A stretch of DNA of 50,238 bases. It comes from Candidatus Peregrinibacteria bacterium. Its GTDB lineage: Bacteria > Patescibacteriota > Gracilibacteria > UBA1369 > UM-FILTER-53-11. Under the pieces are notes generated by a model. That model was not told the DNA's origin. It worked only from the letters and a program-made list of their open reading frames with translations, and made no database searches. Shown here in pieces: positions 1-8,754 of this stretch. The DNA lies in the NCBI GenBank assembly GCA_016186205.1, contig JACPMA010000013.1:1-50238 (forward strand). Direction: 5' to 3'. Numbering within the stretch: the stretch's first letter is position 1; each line of letters starts with the position of its first letter. The translations under genes were made by a program, and so were the position numbers.

Positions 1-32
1 GAGACGCTCCAGGAATAAAGAAAAATTCGCGC

Positions 33-73
33 TTGACCATAATTCATTAGCACTCTATAATAGCGAGTGCTAA
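33..73 (+). promoter_or_regulatory. clpC promoter with embedded CIRCE operator
   Basis: A sigma-70-type promoter is visible: TTGACC at 33-38, 17 nt spacer, TATAAT at 56-61. Overlapping it is a perfect CIRCE element: TTAGCACTC at 47-55, 9-nt spacer, GAGTGCTAA at 65-73. The -10 box lies in the CIRCE spacer, so a bound HrcA repressor would occlude RNA polymerase. CIRCE is the established HrcA operator, which makes clpC predicted to be heat-inducible through HrcA. No hrcA gene is in this window. Confidence 0.95.
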
Positions 74-79
74 TTAAGT

Positions 80-120
80 AATTCTATTGTAGAGACAATA
101 ATCCTAGAATTCGTAAAGGA
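80..120 (+). promoter_or_regulatory. clpC 5' leader hairpin and ribosome binding site
   Basis: The leader folds into a stem-loop: AATTCTA (80-86) pairs with TAGAATT (105-111), with an inner TTGT/ACAA helix closing an AGAG loop. It ends four bases before AAAGGA at 115-120. That Shine-Dalgarno-like site is 7 nt from the GTG at 128 and favours this start. A role in mRNA stability or temperature sensing is only inferred. Confidence 0.45.
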
Positions 121-127
121 TAATCTG

Positions 128-2806
128 GTGAATTTACATGAAAAATATGGTAATCTTAAAAGAACAGCAATCTATATGTCAGACCAACGATTCGAAAAAT
201 TTACAAAGGAAGCAAAGCAGGCTCTCGTAGTGGCTCAAGAAAAGTCACGCGAAGCCGGTTTAAATTATGTTGGGACAGAACATATCCTTATAGGTATTCT
301 TTCTCAATCGCATTCGTTGGGAGCATCTATTCTTATGAACTTTGGCGTATCTCTTGATAATGTTTACCTTGTGTTAAAAACCGTTGGCCGCGCCACTGCA
401 GGACAAACAACACAAGGAAAAGGCGGTGGGCTTTCTGGTTTTGCAAAACAAGTTATTGAAGATGCTCTTAAATGCGCACATGAATTCAATCACAGTTTTG
501 TTGGAACAGAACATCTTCTTTATGCTCTATGCACCCAAGAAAATACCGCGGCTACGGTTATTCTCGAAAATATGAAAATTAGCCCGCAGAGCATTAAAGA
601 GCAAATCGTGCAGATTTTCCGGCGGAATCAAGAAGGCGCTATTCCCGGTATGCCTGGCGCTCCGGGCGCAAAAGGCCAAGGGCAAATGATGAATCCTCTT
701 GAATTCTTTTTGAGCGGTCTTCACGGCGTGCTCGTTGGTTCCGAGGAAAAAGGCTATAAAGATGCCTATAAACATAAGCAAGGCGAACAGCAAAAAACCA
801 AGACGCCTGCGCTTGATTATTTTACGACAGATTTGGTGCAGGAATGCCGCCGCGGGAAAATCGATCCTGTTATCGGCAGGCAAAAAGAAATTGAACGCGT
901 TGTTTCAATTCTAAATCGAAAAACGAAAAATAATCCGGTGCTTATAGGCGAGCCCGGCGTTGGGAAAACGGCGATTGTGGAAGGCTTGGCGCAAGCCATT
1001 GTTACAGAACAGGTGCCTGACAATCTTCTTGATAAACGGATTTTATCGCTTTCTATGGCTGCAGTTGTTGCCGGGACAAAATACCGCGGCGAATTTGAAG
1101 AACGCGTAAAACAAATTATTGATGAAGCGGCAAGCCAGCCTAACGTTATTCTTTTTATTGATGAACTTCATACGGTGATTGGGGCCGGCAGCGCTGAAGG
1201 GAGTCTTGATGCCGCTAATATTTTGAAGCCGGCGCTCGCGCGCGGAAAAGTGCAAGTGGTTGGCGCGACAACTACGGCTGATTACCGAAAACATGTTGAG
1301 GCGGATCCGGCGCTTGAACGCCGATTTCAGCCGATTATGGTTGAAGAGCCGTCAGAAGAAGACGCACTTGCCATTCTCAAAGGAATTCGAAAATCTTATG
1401 AGGATCATCATAATCTTGTTATTCAAGATGAAGCTTTGCATGCATCTGTATATCTTTCAAAACGCTATGTGAACGATCGATTTTTGCCGGACAAGGCAAT
1501 TGATTTGATGGACGAAGCGTCTGCTCTCAAGCGCGTAAAAGGCAAAGGCAATGCCGAAACTGTCAAAAAAATTCAGCAAGAACTTGCTCAAACTATTAAG
1601 AAAAAGGAGGCTGCGGTGTCTGAACAAAATTATGAACTTGCCGCACAGCTTCGGTGTAAAGAACTTGAATTAACGCAGAAAATCGATGCATCGCGCCGTG
1701 TTACTGTTCCGCGCGAAAAGCGCGAACAAGTGACTGCAGAAGATATTGCGCGCGTGGTTTCGAATATGACAGGCGTTCCCGTGATGCGTCTTGTAAAAAC
1801 CGATGTCGATCGCCTTATGAAGCTTGAGGAGATTTTAAAAGGACGGATTATAGGCCAAGATGAATCCGTAAAAGAAGTTTCCAAAGCAATACGGCGTTCG
1901 CGCGCAGGCATTTCCGATGAAAGACGTCCAATTGCTTCTTTTATCTTTATGGGTCCTACAGGAGTCGGCAAAACCGAGCTCGTAAAAGCTCTAGCCAAGG
2001 AAGTTTATAACGATGAAAACGCGCTCATAAAAATCGACATGAGCGAGTTTATGGAGCGGCATAATACAAGCCGTCTTGTTGGAACTACGGCCGGATATAT
2101 CGGATACGAAGAAGGCGGTTCGTTAACCGAAGCAGTACGCAGAAAACCGTATTCAATTATTCTATTTGATGAAATTGAAAAAGCGCATCCGGATGTATTT
2201 CATCTTCTTTTGCAGATTCTTGAAGATGGTATTTTAACTGATGGAAAAGGCCGCCGCGTTGATTTCAAAAACACAATTATCGTCATGACATCGAATATCG
2301 GCGCGGAAAAATTAACGGAAAAGGCAGGACCGATCGGTTTTGATCTTTCCAGCAACGAACTCAAAAAAGCCGAAGATGAATACGCGGAAATCAAAGAAGC
2401 CATTCTTGAAGAGCTCAAAGATAATTTCCGGCCTGAATTTTTGAACAGAATCGATAAAGTAATTGTCTTTAATGCGCTTACGCATGACAATATTAAAGAA
2501 ATAGTAAAACTTCATGTCGCGCAGCTTGAAAAGCGCCTTAAAACCAAGAATATTTCACTTTCAATGACGCCGGCCGGTTTAGAATATCTTGCAAAAGTGA
2601 GCTACGATCCAAAATACGGCGCGCGTCCGGTCAGGCGCAAAATTCAGGATTTGATTGAGGATCCTCTGACACAGAAGCTTTTGGAAGGCGATTTCCATGA
2701 AGGCGATACAATTAAGATTAATGCAAAGAAAGACGGGAATACTATTGAGCTTACCCGTGCTAAAAAATCGACGCCTAAAGGAAAAGAGCTGGCAATGGCC
2801 GCATAA
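128..2806 (+). CDS. clpC: ATP-dependent Clp protease ATP-binding subunit ClpC
   Basis: ClpC is a double-AAA+ unfoldase that feeds substrates to ClpP in the cytoplasm. Visible parts: two Clp-N repeats in the first ~160 residues (GTEHILIGIL, then GTEHLLYALC), Walker A GEPGVGKT near residue 274, a UVR-like segment near 500-540 in the middle region, second Walker A GPTGVGKT at 609-616, and a C-terminal D2-small domain ending around 860. Its 892 residues are slightly longer than usual, from a Gly/Met/Pro linker near 175-190 and possibly an extended N-terminus. GTG 128 has AAAGGA upstream; ATG 176 (MSDQRFEKF) aligns better with family N-termini, so the start is ambiguous. The CIRCE promoter upstream implies HrcA heat-shock control. 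It stands as a single gene before rpsA. Confidence 0.97.
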   Translation: MNLHEKYGNLKRTAIYMSDQRFEKFTKEAKQALVVAQEKSREAGLNYVGTEHILIGILSQSHSLGASILMNFGVSLDNVYLVLKTVGRATAGQTTQGKGGGLSGFAKQVIEDALKCAHEFNHSFVGTEHLLYALCTQENTAATVILENMKISPQSIKEQIVQIFRRNQEGAIPGMPGAPGAKGQGQMMNPLEFFLSGLHGVLVGSEEKGYKDAYKHKQGEQQKTKTPALDYFTTDLVQECRRGKIDPVIGRQKEIERVVSILNRKTKNNPVLIGEPGVGKTAIVEGLAQAIVTEQVPDNLLDKRILSLSMAAVVAGTKYRGEFEERVKQIIDEAASQPNVILFIDELHTVIGAGSAEGSLDAANILKPALARGKVQVVGATTTADYRKHVEADPALERRFQPIMVEEPSEEDALAILKGIRKSYEDHHNLVIQDEALHASVYLSKRYVNDRFLPDKAIDLMDEASALKRVKGKGNAETVKKIQQELAQTIKKKEAAVSEQNYELAAQLRCKELELTQKIDASRRVTVPREKREQVTAEDIARVVSNMTGVPVMRLVKTDVDRLMKLEEILKGRIIGQDESVKEVSKAIRRSRAGISDERRPIASFIFMGPTGVGKTELVKALAKEVYNDENALIKIDMSEFMERHNTSRLVGTTAGYIGYEEGGSLTEAVRRKPYSIILFDEIEKAHPDVFHLLLQILEDGILTDGKGRRVDFKNTIIVMTSNIGAEKLTEKAGPIGFDLSSNELKKAEDEYAEIKEAILEELKDNFRPEFLNRIDKVIVFNALTHDNIKEIVKLHVAQLEKRLKTKNISLSMTPAGLEYLAKVSYDPKYGARPVRRKIQDLIEDPLTQKLLEGDFHEGDTIKINAKKDGNTIELTRAKKSTPKGKELAMAA

Positions 2807-2902
2807 CTTGTATATACTACCCGTTGCTGGCGGTTTATTTGATGAGGTCACCGTCTAGGCCTTGATTTTTTACTTCAAGCAACCTCGTCAAAATTCTTAA
2901 TT

Positions 2903-4078
2903 ATGCCTAAAGCACTTGCGGTTGCATCTCCATTGATGGATGAGCTTCTTAACCATGGCCCGGCGCTTATCGTGCCTAATCTCGGATCTCTTATAGAGGT
3001 CGAGGTTATCGATATTTTCGGCAATAAAATTCTTGTCGATATGAACGGCGTGGCGGTCGGCATGATTTCCGGAAAAGAATCGCAGGATAGCGGCGGAACC
3101 CTCACTAATCTCAAAAACGGCGATAAAATTTCCGCTTATGTCATTGAAGAGGAAAACGAAGAAGGATATTTTGTTTTATCTCTCCGTCGAGCAAGCCAAG
3201 AACGTACATGGCGGCACTTTTTAAAAGTTTATGAAACCGGCGAAGTGATAACCGTGACGATTCATGAAGCTAATAAAGGCGGTCTTCTTGTTGTCGTCGA
3301 TGGCATTAAGGGTTTTATTCCAGTTTCCCAGCTTGCTCCGTTGCACTATCCGCGCGTTGACGGCGCGAACAGCACGCAAATTCTTTCGCGTCTCCAAAAA
3401 CTCATCGGGACGCCGATGAAAGTAAAAATTATCAATGTTGACCAAACCGGCGGCAAACTGATTCTTTCTGAAAAATCTGCACTTGAAGATGAACGCCAGG
3501 AAGTACTCAAAAAATTGGGCATCGGCCAGACTGTAAAAGGGACTATTTCCGGCATTGTAAAATTCGGAATTTTCGTTGCGTTTGAAGGATTGGAAGGCCT
3601 CGTTCACATTTCAGAAATAGAATGGGGACATGTAAAAGATCCCATGACCTATGGGAAAAACGGTGATCCTGTCGAGGTGCAAATCATCGGTATTGAAGGC
3701 GATAAAATCTCGCTTTCCATGAAGCGTTTGACGCCGGATCCATGGAAAAAAGCGGCTGAAAAATATACGGTTGGAAAAATTGTAAAAGGAAAAGTTGATC
3801 GAATCACACAATTCGGCGTTTTCGTGAAACTCGAAAATGAAATCAGCGGACTGATTCATCTTTCAGAACTTGCGCATGAACAAGTGAAGGAACCTCAAAA
3901 ATATGTGAAGATCGGACAGGAAATTGAGGCAAAGGTTATTGCCATTGATCCGGATGAACACCGCCTGGGACTTTCTATTAAGGCGCTTCTGGAACCACCG
4001 GTTACTGACGAAAAACAGGAAGAACCAAAAGAAGATTCTTCCAAGAAAAAAGCGAAGAAAGAAACTAAAAAAGAATAG
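2903..4078 (+). CDS. rpsA: 30S ribosomal protein S1 (four S1 domains)
   Basis: The product is a tandem S1/OB-fold RNA-binding protein, the S1-type ribosomal protein that helps mRNA bind the 30S subunit. Four S1 repeats can be traced, at roughly residues 25-95, 110-190, 205-275 and 290-360; the last two have the clearest pattern (VKGTISGIVKFGIFVAFEG, VKGKVDRITQFGVFVKLEN). The C-terminal ~30 residues are a Lys/Glu-rich tail. At 391 residues it is shorter than the six-domain E. coli protein, as is common outside Proteobacteria. The start is ATG 2903. No convincing Shine-Dalgarno or promoter is visible in the 96-nt gap after clpC. Confidence 0.92.
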   Translation: MPKALAVASPLMDELLNHGPALIVPNLGSLIEVEVIDIFGNKILVDMNGVAVGMISGKESQDSGGTLTNLKNGDKISAYVIEEENEEGYFVLSLRRASQERTWRHFLKVYETGEVITVTIHEANKGGLLVVVDGIKGFIPVSQLAPLHYPRVDGANSTQILSRLQKLIGTPMKVKIINVDQTGGKLILSEKSALEDERQEVLKKLGIGQTVKGTISGIVKFGIFVAFEGLEGLVHISEIEWGHVKDPMTYGKNGDPVEVQIIGIEGDKISLSMKRLTPDPWKKAAEKYTVGKIVKGKVDRITQFGVFVKLENEISGLIHLSELAHEQVKEPQKYVKIGQEIEAKVIAIDPDEHRLGLSIKALLEPPVTDEKQEEPKEDSSKKKAKKETKKE

Positions 4079-4113
4079 AGCAAAATTTCTTAATAGAAGA
4101 AAAGCTAATTTTG

Positions 4114-4122
4114 TGTTATAAT
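4114..4122 (+). promoter_or_regulatory. Extended -10 promoter for the TraD-like gene
   Basis: TGTTATAAT at 4114-4122 matches the extended -10 consensus TGnTATAAT. The -35 position (TAGAAG around 4094) is poor, as usual for extended -10 promoters. The predicted start near 4129 gives a leader of about 28 nt before ATG 4157. Confidence 0.6.
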
Positions 4123-4156
4123 AAGCCTATAAAAGGTCTTTTTAGGGTTATTTTTT

Positions 4157-6400
4157 ATGTTGCCGAAAGATAAGGTTTTATTGCTCATCAGGATTCCGCA
4201 AGAGATTGAGAAGCGCGTACTTTCGTTTGAACAGCTTCTTGTGAACATTCATGAAATTCTCCATCATCATGCGTTCACATTTGAGGTGACTTCCTATAAT
4301 CAGCATATCTATTTTTTCACGTGCATTGAAAAAAAATTAAAAGAGCTTATTGAAGGACAGATTTACGCGCAATATCCATTTTCCGAAATTGAAGAGGTTA
4401 ATGATTATGTAAAGCCGGCAGTGCTCCAGGCTGGATTTGCAGGAACAGAATTGCAGCTTCTTCGTTCAGACATTATCCCGATAAAAACTTTTAAGGAATT
4501 TGAGAGTGATTCGCTTTCCGGAATATTTTCCGTTATGACGAAGGCCGGGGAAGATGAGCAGATTTGGATTCAGGTTTTTGTACAGCCAATCGCCGATGAT
4601 TGGAAGCTGAACTTTATTCGTTCATGGAAGATGAAATTTAACAATATTAAGCTCTATTTCCGCATTAAAAATTATTTTAAACTCAAATCCGCAAAGGCCA
4701 TGCGCGAAATGGAAAAGGAAGCTTATAAACACAAAGCCGAGCATCATACCTACAAAACCGCTGTGCGGCTTGCCTATGTTGCCCAGACAAAAGAAAAAGC
4801 CCAACAGAAACTCAACGTACTCATCAAGGCCTTTCTTCAATTCAATACCATTGACCTCAACGGATTTAAACCTGTCCGCATCGTACGGGCCCAGAATTTT
4901 TTGAAAAATTACGAAGATCGGCGAATGCCTCAAGGATTCCATTTAAGTTCGCTGGAGCTTGCAAGCATCTATCACTTCCCTCACCCGGATGATGTGCCTC
5001 ATATTGTTCACGTTCTTGCGAAAAAATCGGAACCTCCGCGGGATTTGCCGAGAGAAGGAGTTGTTACGCCGGACAAGGTTTCTCTTTTCGGCATTACGAA
5101 TTTTCACAATCAAAACTTCAAGTTTGGCATAAAACGGGAGGATAGACGCCGCCATCTTTATATGGTTGGAAAAAGCGGTACCGGTAAATCAAAAATGCTC
5201 GAGCTTCTAATTAAAGAAGATATTCTTGCCGGACATGGCGTCGGCGTACTTGATCCGCACGGCGATTTGGTGGATGCGGTTTTAAGATATGTGCCGGAAA
5301 ACCGCATTGACGACATCGTCTATTTTAATCCGGCTGATTTTGATTTTCCTGTCGCTTTTAATCCGCTTGAGCAAGTGCCGCAGGAAATGCGCGTGCGCGT
5401 GACTATTGGATTTATCGATATTTTTAAAAAGCTCTTTGGAAATAACTGGACGAACCGTTTGGAGCACGTGCTTCGATATACGACGCTTGCTCTTTTGGAT
5501 TCGCCGAACACCACCGTGCTTTCGATTTTGAAAATGCTGTCCGACAAAAATTACCGCCAAAAAATCGTGGCAAGAATTCAGGATTCGGTTATTAAAAATT
5601 TCTGGGTGAATGAATTTGCGGCATGGAGCGAGAAATTCGATAACGAAGCCATCATGCCGATTTTGAATAAAGTGGGGCAATTTGTTTCCACATCGCTTAT
5701 TAGGAACATCGTTGGCCAGCCGGCGAATAAAATAAACATCGAAGAAATAATGAATAAAGGCAAAATACTCCTCATGCGTATCTCAAAAGGCAATCTTGGC
5801 GAAGAAAATGCAGCGCTTATCGGTTCCATGGTTGTCACAAAAATCCAACAGGCTGCAATGGCGCGCACGAGCATTCCGGAAGAGCAGCGCAGAGATTTCT
5901 ATCTCTATTGCGATGAGTTCCAATATTTTGCCACGGATACGTTTTCGGAAATTCTCTCGGAAGCGCGTAAATATCACCTTAATCTTACTATGGCTCATCA
6001 ATATATGGGCCAGCTTTCACATCTCATCCGTACAACGGCTTTTGGAAACGTCGGCACCATTATAAACTTCCGCGTTGGCGCCGAAGATGCCGCTATTTTG
6101 GAGAATGAATACACTCCTGTGTTTAAAGTTCGTGACATTATTAATCTTGGCGTCCGCGAATTTTATATTAAAATGTCTGTGGACGGCGAATTGCGCGATG
6201 CATTTTCCGGACGTACGCTTAATGTGAGCACGCCAAAAGAACATTATGCCGAAGAAATCGTGCGGCGTTCACGCGAGAAATACGCTCGGCCGCGCGAACA
6301 AGTGGAAGAAGAGCTCAAAAAGTGGGATGAAGGCGCTACGGAAGAAGATGCAGAGCTTGTAGCAACCATTGAACAAAAGTTTGCCGAGCCGTTGATCTAG
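4157..6400 (+). CDS. TraD/VirD4-like type IV secretion coupling ATPase
   Basis: This is a 747-residue FtsK/TraD-type ATPase with a type IV secretion DNA-binding domain. Visible features: an N-terminal non-ATPase part (1-300), Walker A GKSGTGKS at about 338-345, GVGVLDPHGDLV shortly after, a Walker-B-like FYLYCDEFQYF near 577-587, and a TraM-recognition-like segment MAHQYMGQL. Family members move DNA or protein through membranes and include conjugation coupling proteins; in CPR bacteria they are chromosomal and thought to serve type IV pilus or DNA-uptake machinery (inference). No strong transmembrane helix is evident at the N-terminus. PrgI and TraC-like genes lie 41 kb away rather than beside it. 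The stop codon is one base before the next gene's start, suggesting co-transcription with the Cys-rich gene. Confidence 0.8.
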   Translation: MLPKDKVLLLIRIPQEIEKRVLSFEQLLVNIHEILHHHAFTFEVTSYNQHIYFFTCIEKKLKELIEGQIYAQYPFSEIEEVNDYVKPAVLQAGFAGTELQLLRSDIIPIKTFKEFESDSLSGIFSVMTKAGEDEQIWIQVFVQPIADDWKLNFIRSWKMKFNNIKLYFRIKNYFKLKSAKAMREMEKEAYKHKAEHHTYKTAVRLAYVAQTKEKAQQKLNVLIKAFLQFNTIDLNGFKPVRIVRAQNFLKNYEDRRMPQGFHLSSLELASIYHFPHPDDVPHIVHVLAKKSEPPRDLPREGVVTPDKVSLFGITNFHNQNFKFGIKREDRRRHLYMVGKSGTGKSKMLELLIKEDILAGHGVGVLDPHGDLVDAVLRYVPENRIDDIVYFNPADFDFPVAFNPLEQVPQEMRVRVTIGFIDIFKKLFGNNWTNRLEHVLRYTTLALLDSPNTTVLSILKMLSDKNYRQKIVARIQDSVIKNFWVNEFAAWSEKFDNEAIMPILNKVGQFVSTSLIRNIVGQPANKINIEEIMNKGKILLMRISKGNLGEENAALIGSMVVTKIQQAAMARTSIPEEQRRDFYLYCDEFQYFATDTFSEILSEARKYHLNLTMAHQYMGQLSHLIRTTAFGNVGTIINFRVGAEDAAILENEYTPVFKVRDIINLGVREFYIKMSVDGELRDAFSGRTLNVSTPKEHYAEEIVRRSREKYARPREQVEEELKKWDEGATEEDAELVATIEQKFAEPLI

Positions 6401-6401
6401 T

Positions 6402-7355
6402 ATGGAAGGTATGGATTTTTATGAAGAATTTCGGAAGCTTGTTTTTTCTCGGCCGCATAATGCGGTTTCCAGCCGCGTTGCGGAAAATTGCAACTTTGGC
6501 GATTACATTTACCGATCAAAAAACATTTACCTCTGCTATTTTTCGACGGATGATGAAGATTGCTACTACGGCGAACATCTTATAAAATGCCGCGATTGCG
6601 TGGATTGCTGCTATTTGACGGCAAGCGAACTTTGCTACGAATGCATTGACTGCCACGGACTCTATAATTGTTCTTTTCTTCAAGACTGCCATAATTGTTC
6701 GGACTCGGATTTTTGCTACGATTGCATTAATTGCAAAGATTGTTTTGGGAGTTTCGGCCTTCGGCATAAGCAATTTTGCATTTTTAATAAACCTTATACC
6801 GAAGAGGAATATAGAGTCAAAGTCGCCGAACTCAAAAAAAATCCTCCGCAGAAAATCATTAAAATCATGCAGTCGGAATTTGATAAATTCCCTCGGCTTT
6901 ATGCGCGCATGCTCAAGGGCGGAGAAAATTGCCTTGGCGACTACATTTATTTCAGCAAAAATTGCTACCAATGTTTTAATGTGCGCAATGTGGAAGATTC
7001 TTGTTACGTCTCGGATGTTATGAATCCTGAATTTTCAAACAGCGACTGTATCGATTGCGATTTTGCGGCAAATATTCAGCAGTGTTATGATTGCCAGCTC
7101 GTGAGCATATGCACAAACTGCAATTTTATGGAGCACTGTGCTTTTTGTTCAGACTCGGAATATTGCCGGTTTTGCTATAACTGCCAGAATTGCTTCGGAT
7201 GCGCTTATCTGATGAATAAACAATATTGCATCCTTAACCGTCAATTCACCCGTGAAGAATATATGATCGCAGTTGCTAAAATTAAGGAAGGATTAAAGAA
7301 GGCCGGCACTTACGGAAAATCGCTTGCAGAGGTGCTGAAAGGGAGTAGAATATAA
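6402..7355 (+). CDS. Cysteine-array protein A (CPR-type, unknown function)
   Basis: Not assigned to a functional family. The 317-residue product has 36 cysteines (11%), mostly as Cys every 3 residues (for example CINCKDCFG), in two arrays. Each array ends with the same module: an FG element, then KQ(F/Y)CI.N..(Y/F)T.EEY...VA..K, at about 126-150 and 270-300. The protein therefore looks like an internal duplication. The regular Cys spacing suggests metal clusters or a disulphide/zinc-pinned solenoid; this is inference. I recall related CPR proteins being labelled CaiB/BaiF, which nothing in this sequence supports. It starts one base after the upstream stop; ATG 6411 (MDFYEEF) aligns better with the paralogue at 7688. 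Paralogue and zinc-ribbon genes follow directly. Confidence 0.8.
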   Translation: MEGMDFYEEFRKLVFSRPHNAVSSRVAENCNFGDYIYRSKNIYLCYFSTDDEDCYYGEHLIKCRDCVDCCYLTASELCYECIDCHGLYNCSFLQDCHNCSDSDFCYDCINCKDCFGSFGLRHKQFCIFNKPYTEEEYRVKVAELKKNPPQKIIKIMQSEFDKFPRLYARMLKGGENCLGDYIYFSKNCYQCFNVRNVEDSCYVSDVMNPEFSNSDCIDCDFAANIQQCYDCQLVSICTNCNFMEHCAFCSDSEYCRFCYNCQNCFGCAYLMNKQYCILNRQFTREEYMIAVAKIKEGLKKAGTYGKSLAEVLKGSRI

Positions 7356-7380
7356 TTCGTAATTCATAATTCTTATTTAT

Positions 7381-7662
7381 ATGGCCGAATCAGCTTTAAA
7401 AGAAGAAATCAAAACATGCGAAACATGTCAAAAACAGTTCCTCATTATTCCGCAGGAACAAGAATTTTATAAAAAGAAGGATCTTCCATGGCCGACGAAT
7501 TGCCCGGAATGCCGCCAGAAACGACGGCTTTCGCTGCGCAACGAACGAAAGCTTTATAAAAGAAAGTGCGATAAGTGCAGCAAAGATATTATTTCGACTT
7601 ACGCGCCTGATTCAAAATATATTGTGTATTGCCAAGAGTGTTTTTGGCAGAATATAGGGTAA
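7381..7662 (+). CDS. Small zinc-ribbon protein
   Basis: A 93-residue protein with three CxxC pairs: CETC near 13-16, CPEC near 41-44 (followed by RQKRR) and CDKC near 63-66, plus a late CQEC near 84-87. The arrangement Cys-x2-Cys, QEFY, then CPECR resembles the probable zinc-ribbon (zf-Tcix-like) family, a small zinc-binding module of unknown role. It sits between the two Cys-array paralogues on the same strand with gaps of about 25 nt, so the three are probably an operon. The start ATG follows TTTAT, a leader shared with the 7688 gene; no Shine-Dalgarno is visible. Confidence 0.75.
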   Translation: MAESALKEEIKTCETCQKQFLIIPQEQEFYKKKDLPWPTNCPECRQKRRLSLRNERKLYKRKCDKCSKDIISTYAPDSKYIVYCQECFWQNIG

Positions 7663-7687
7663 AGCGAGAATTACGAACAATTTATAT

Positions 7688-8740
7688 ATGGACTTTTTCG
7701 AACAATTCGAAAAGCTCCGTTTAAACGTCCCGCGGCTTGCGCTCATGAATTTTCAGGGCGAGCGGAGTCCGTACGGAAATTTTACGTTCCGTTGCAGCGA
7801 TTGCTATTATTCCATCGGCAGCGATTTTCTCAAAAATTCGCACTACAATTATTGGGGATACCACAACAAAAATTGCATAGATTGCAGTTATTGCCGCGAT
7901 TGCGATGAATGCCATGAATGCCTCGATTGCATAAATTGTTTTGGATGCGGCTATCTGCAGGATTGTGAAGACTGTAGAGATTCACAATATTGCTTTGACT
8001 GCCAGAGCTTGAAAGACTGCTTCGCCTGCATCGGTCTTTGGCGTAAGCAGTATCACATTTACAACAAGCCATATACAAAAGAAAAATATCTTGAAACCGT
8101 GGCTAAACTGAAACGAAAATCGCCGGAAGAGCTCCGTGAATTATTCCGCGAAGTAAAAAAAGTGCGGCCTCACGTTTTTATGCACCAAAATCATAATGAA
8201 CTTGATTGCACCGGCGATTACATTTATAGAAGCCGTAATTGCCAATACTGTTTTGATGTAGATCATTGCGAAAACTCCGCATATCTTAATAACGCCATTA
8301 ACTGCGCCAATTCTTTTGACATTTCATTTGCCGGAGAACCGCCGGTGAAAAATTCTTATGAAATTATGAGCGGAATGGGGCTCGAAGATTGTTTATTTTG
8401 CAATTCCTGCTGGCACGGCAAGCATCTTGCATATTCTGAATACTGTTTTGAATGCGAATATTGCTTCGGCTGCATCGGGCTTAAAAAGAGAAAATTTTAT
8501 ATCTTCAATATGCCCTATCAACCTGATGAGTATTTTGCCAAGATTGCAAAAATTAAGGATGAAATGCAGCAAGTCGGAATATATGGAAAATGGTTTTCTT
8601 CCACATATCCTATCGAAGACACAAAGGCGGCAGAAGAATTTGCCCTAGTGGAACACCCGGAACACGGGGAGCCTCAAGGCCTCAATAAACGCGAAGCTAT
8701 GCCGGAGGAGCAGTTGTGGGGCCAGACAAAACGGGTGTAG
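7688..8740 (+). CDS. Cysteine-array protein B (paralogue of the 6402 gene)
   Basis: A 350-residue paralogue of the 6402 product with 29 cysteines, again in two arrays. The first ends in the module CFACIGLWRKQYHIYNKPYT at about 116-135, the second in CFGCIGLKKRKFYIFNMPY near 258-280. Both arrays are preceded by GDYIYR- or NFTFR-type segments. Its N-terminus MDFFEQFEKLR matches MDFYEEFRKL of protein A. An additional Glu/Pro-rich tail of about 45 residues ends in WGQTKRV. Function is unknown; a metal-binding or redox role is inferred only from Cys density and the neighbouring zinc ribbon. It precedes the helicase-nuclease gene by 14 nt and may be co-transcribed with it. Confidence 0.8.
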   Translation: MDFFEQFEKLRLNVPRLALMNFQGERSPYGNFTFRCSDCYYSIGSDFLKNSHYNYWGYHNKNCIDCSYCRDCDECHECLDCINCFGCGYLQDCEDCRDSQYCFDCQSLKDCFACIGLWRKQYHIYNKPYTKEKYLETVAKLKRKSPEELRELFREVKKVRPHVFMHQNHNELDCTGDYIYRSRNCQYCFDVDHCENSAYLNNAINCANSFDISFAGEPPVKNSYEIMSGMGLEDCLFCNSCWHGKHLAYSEYCFECEYCFGCIGLKKRKFYIFNMPYQPDEYFAKIAKIKDEMQQVGIYGKWFSSTYPIEDTKAAEEFALVEHPEHGEPQGLNKREAMPEEQLWGQTKRV

Positions 8741-8754
8741 GATAGGATGCCGAT

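Noticed and set aside
2807-2902. Terminator between clpC and rpsA.
   Set aside because: A T-run is present at about 2866-2871 but no stable stem precedes it.
6402-8740. CaiB/BaiF CoA-transferase annotation for the Cys-array genes.
   Set aside because: No CoA-transferase motifs are present; the proteins are dominated by Cys arrays.
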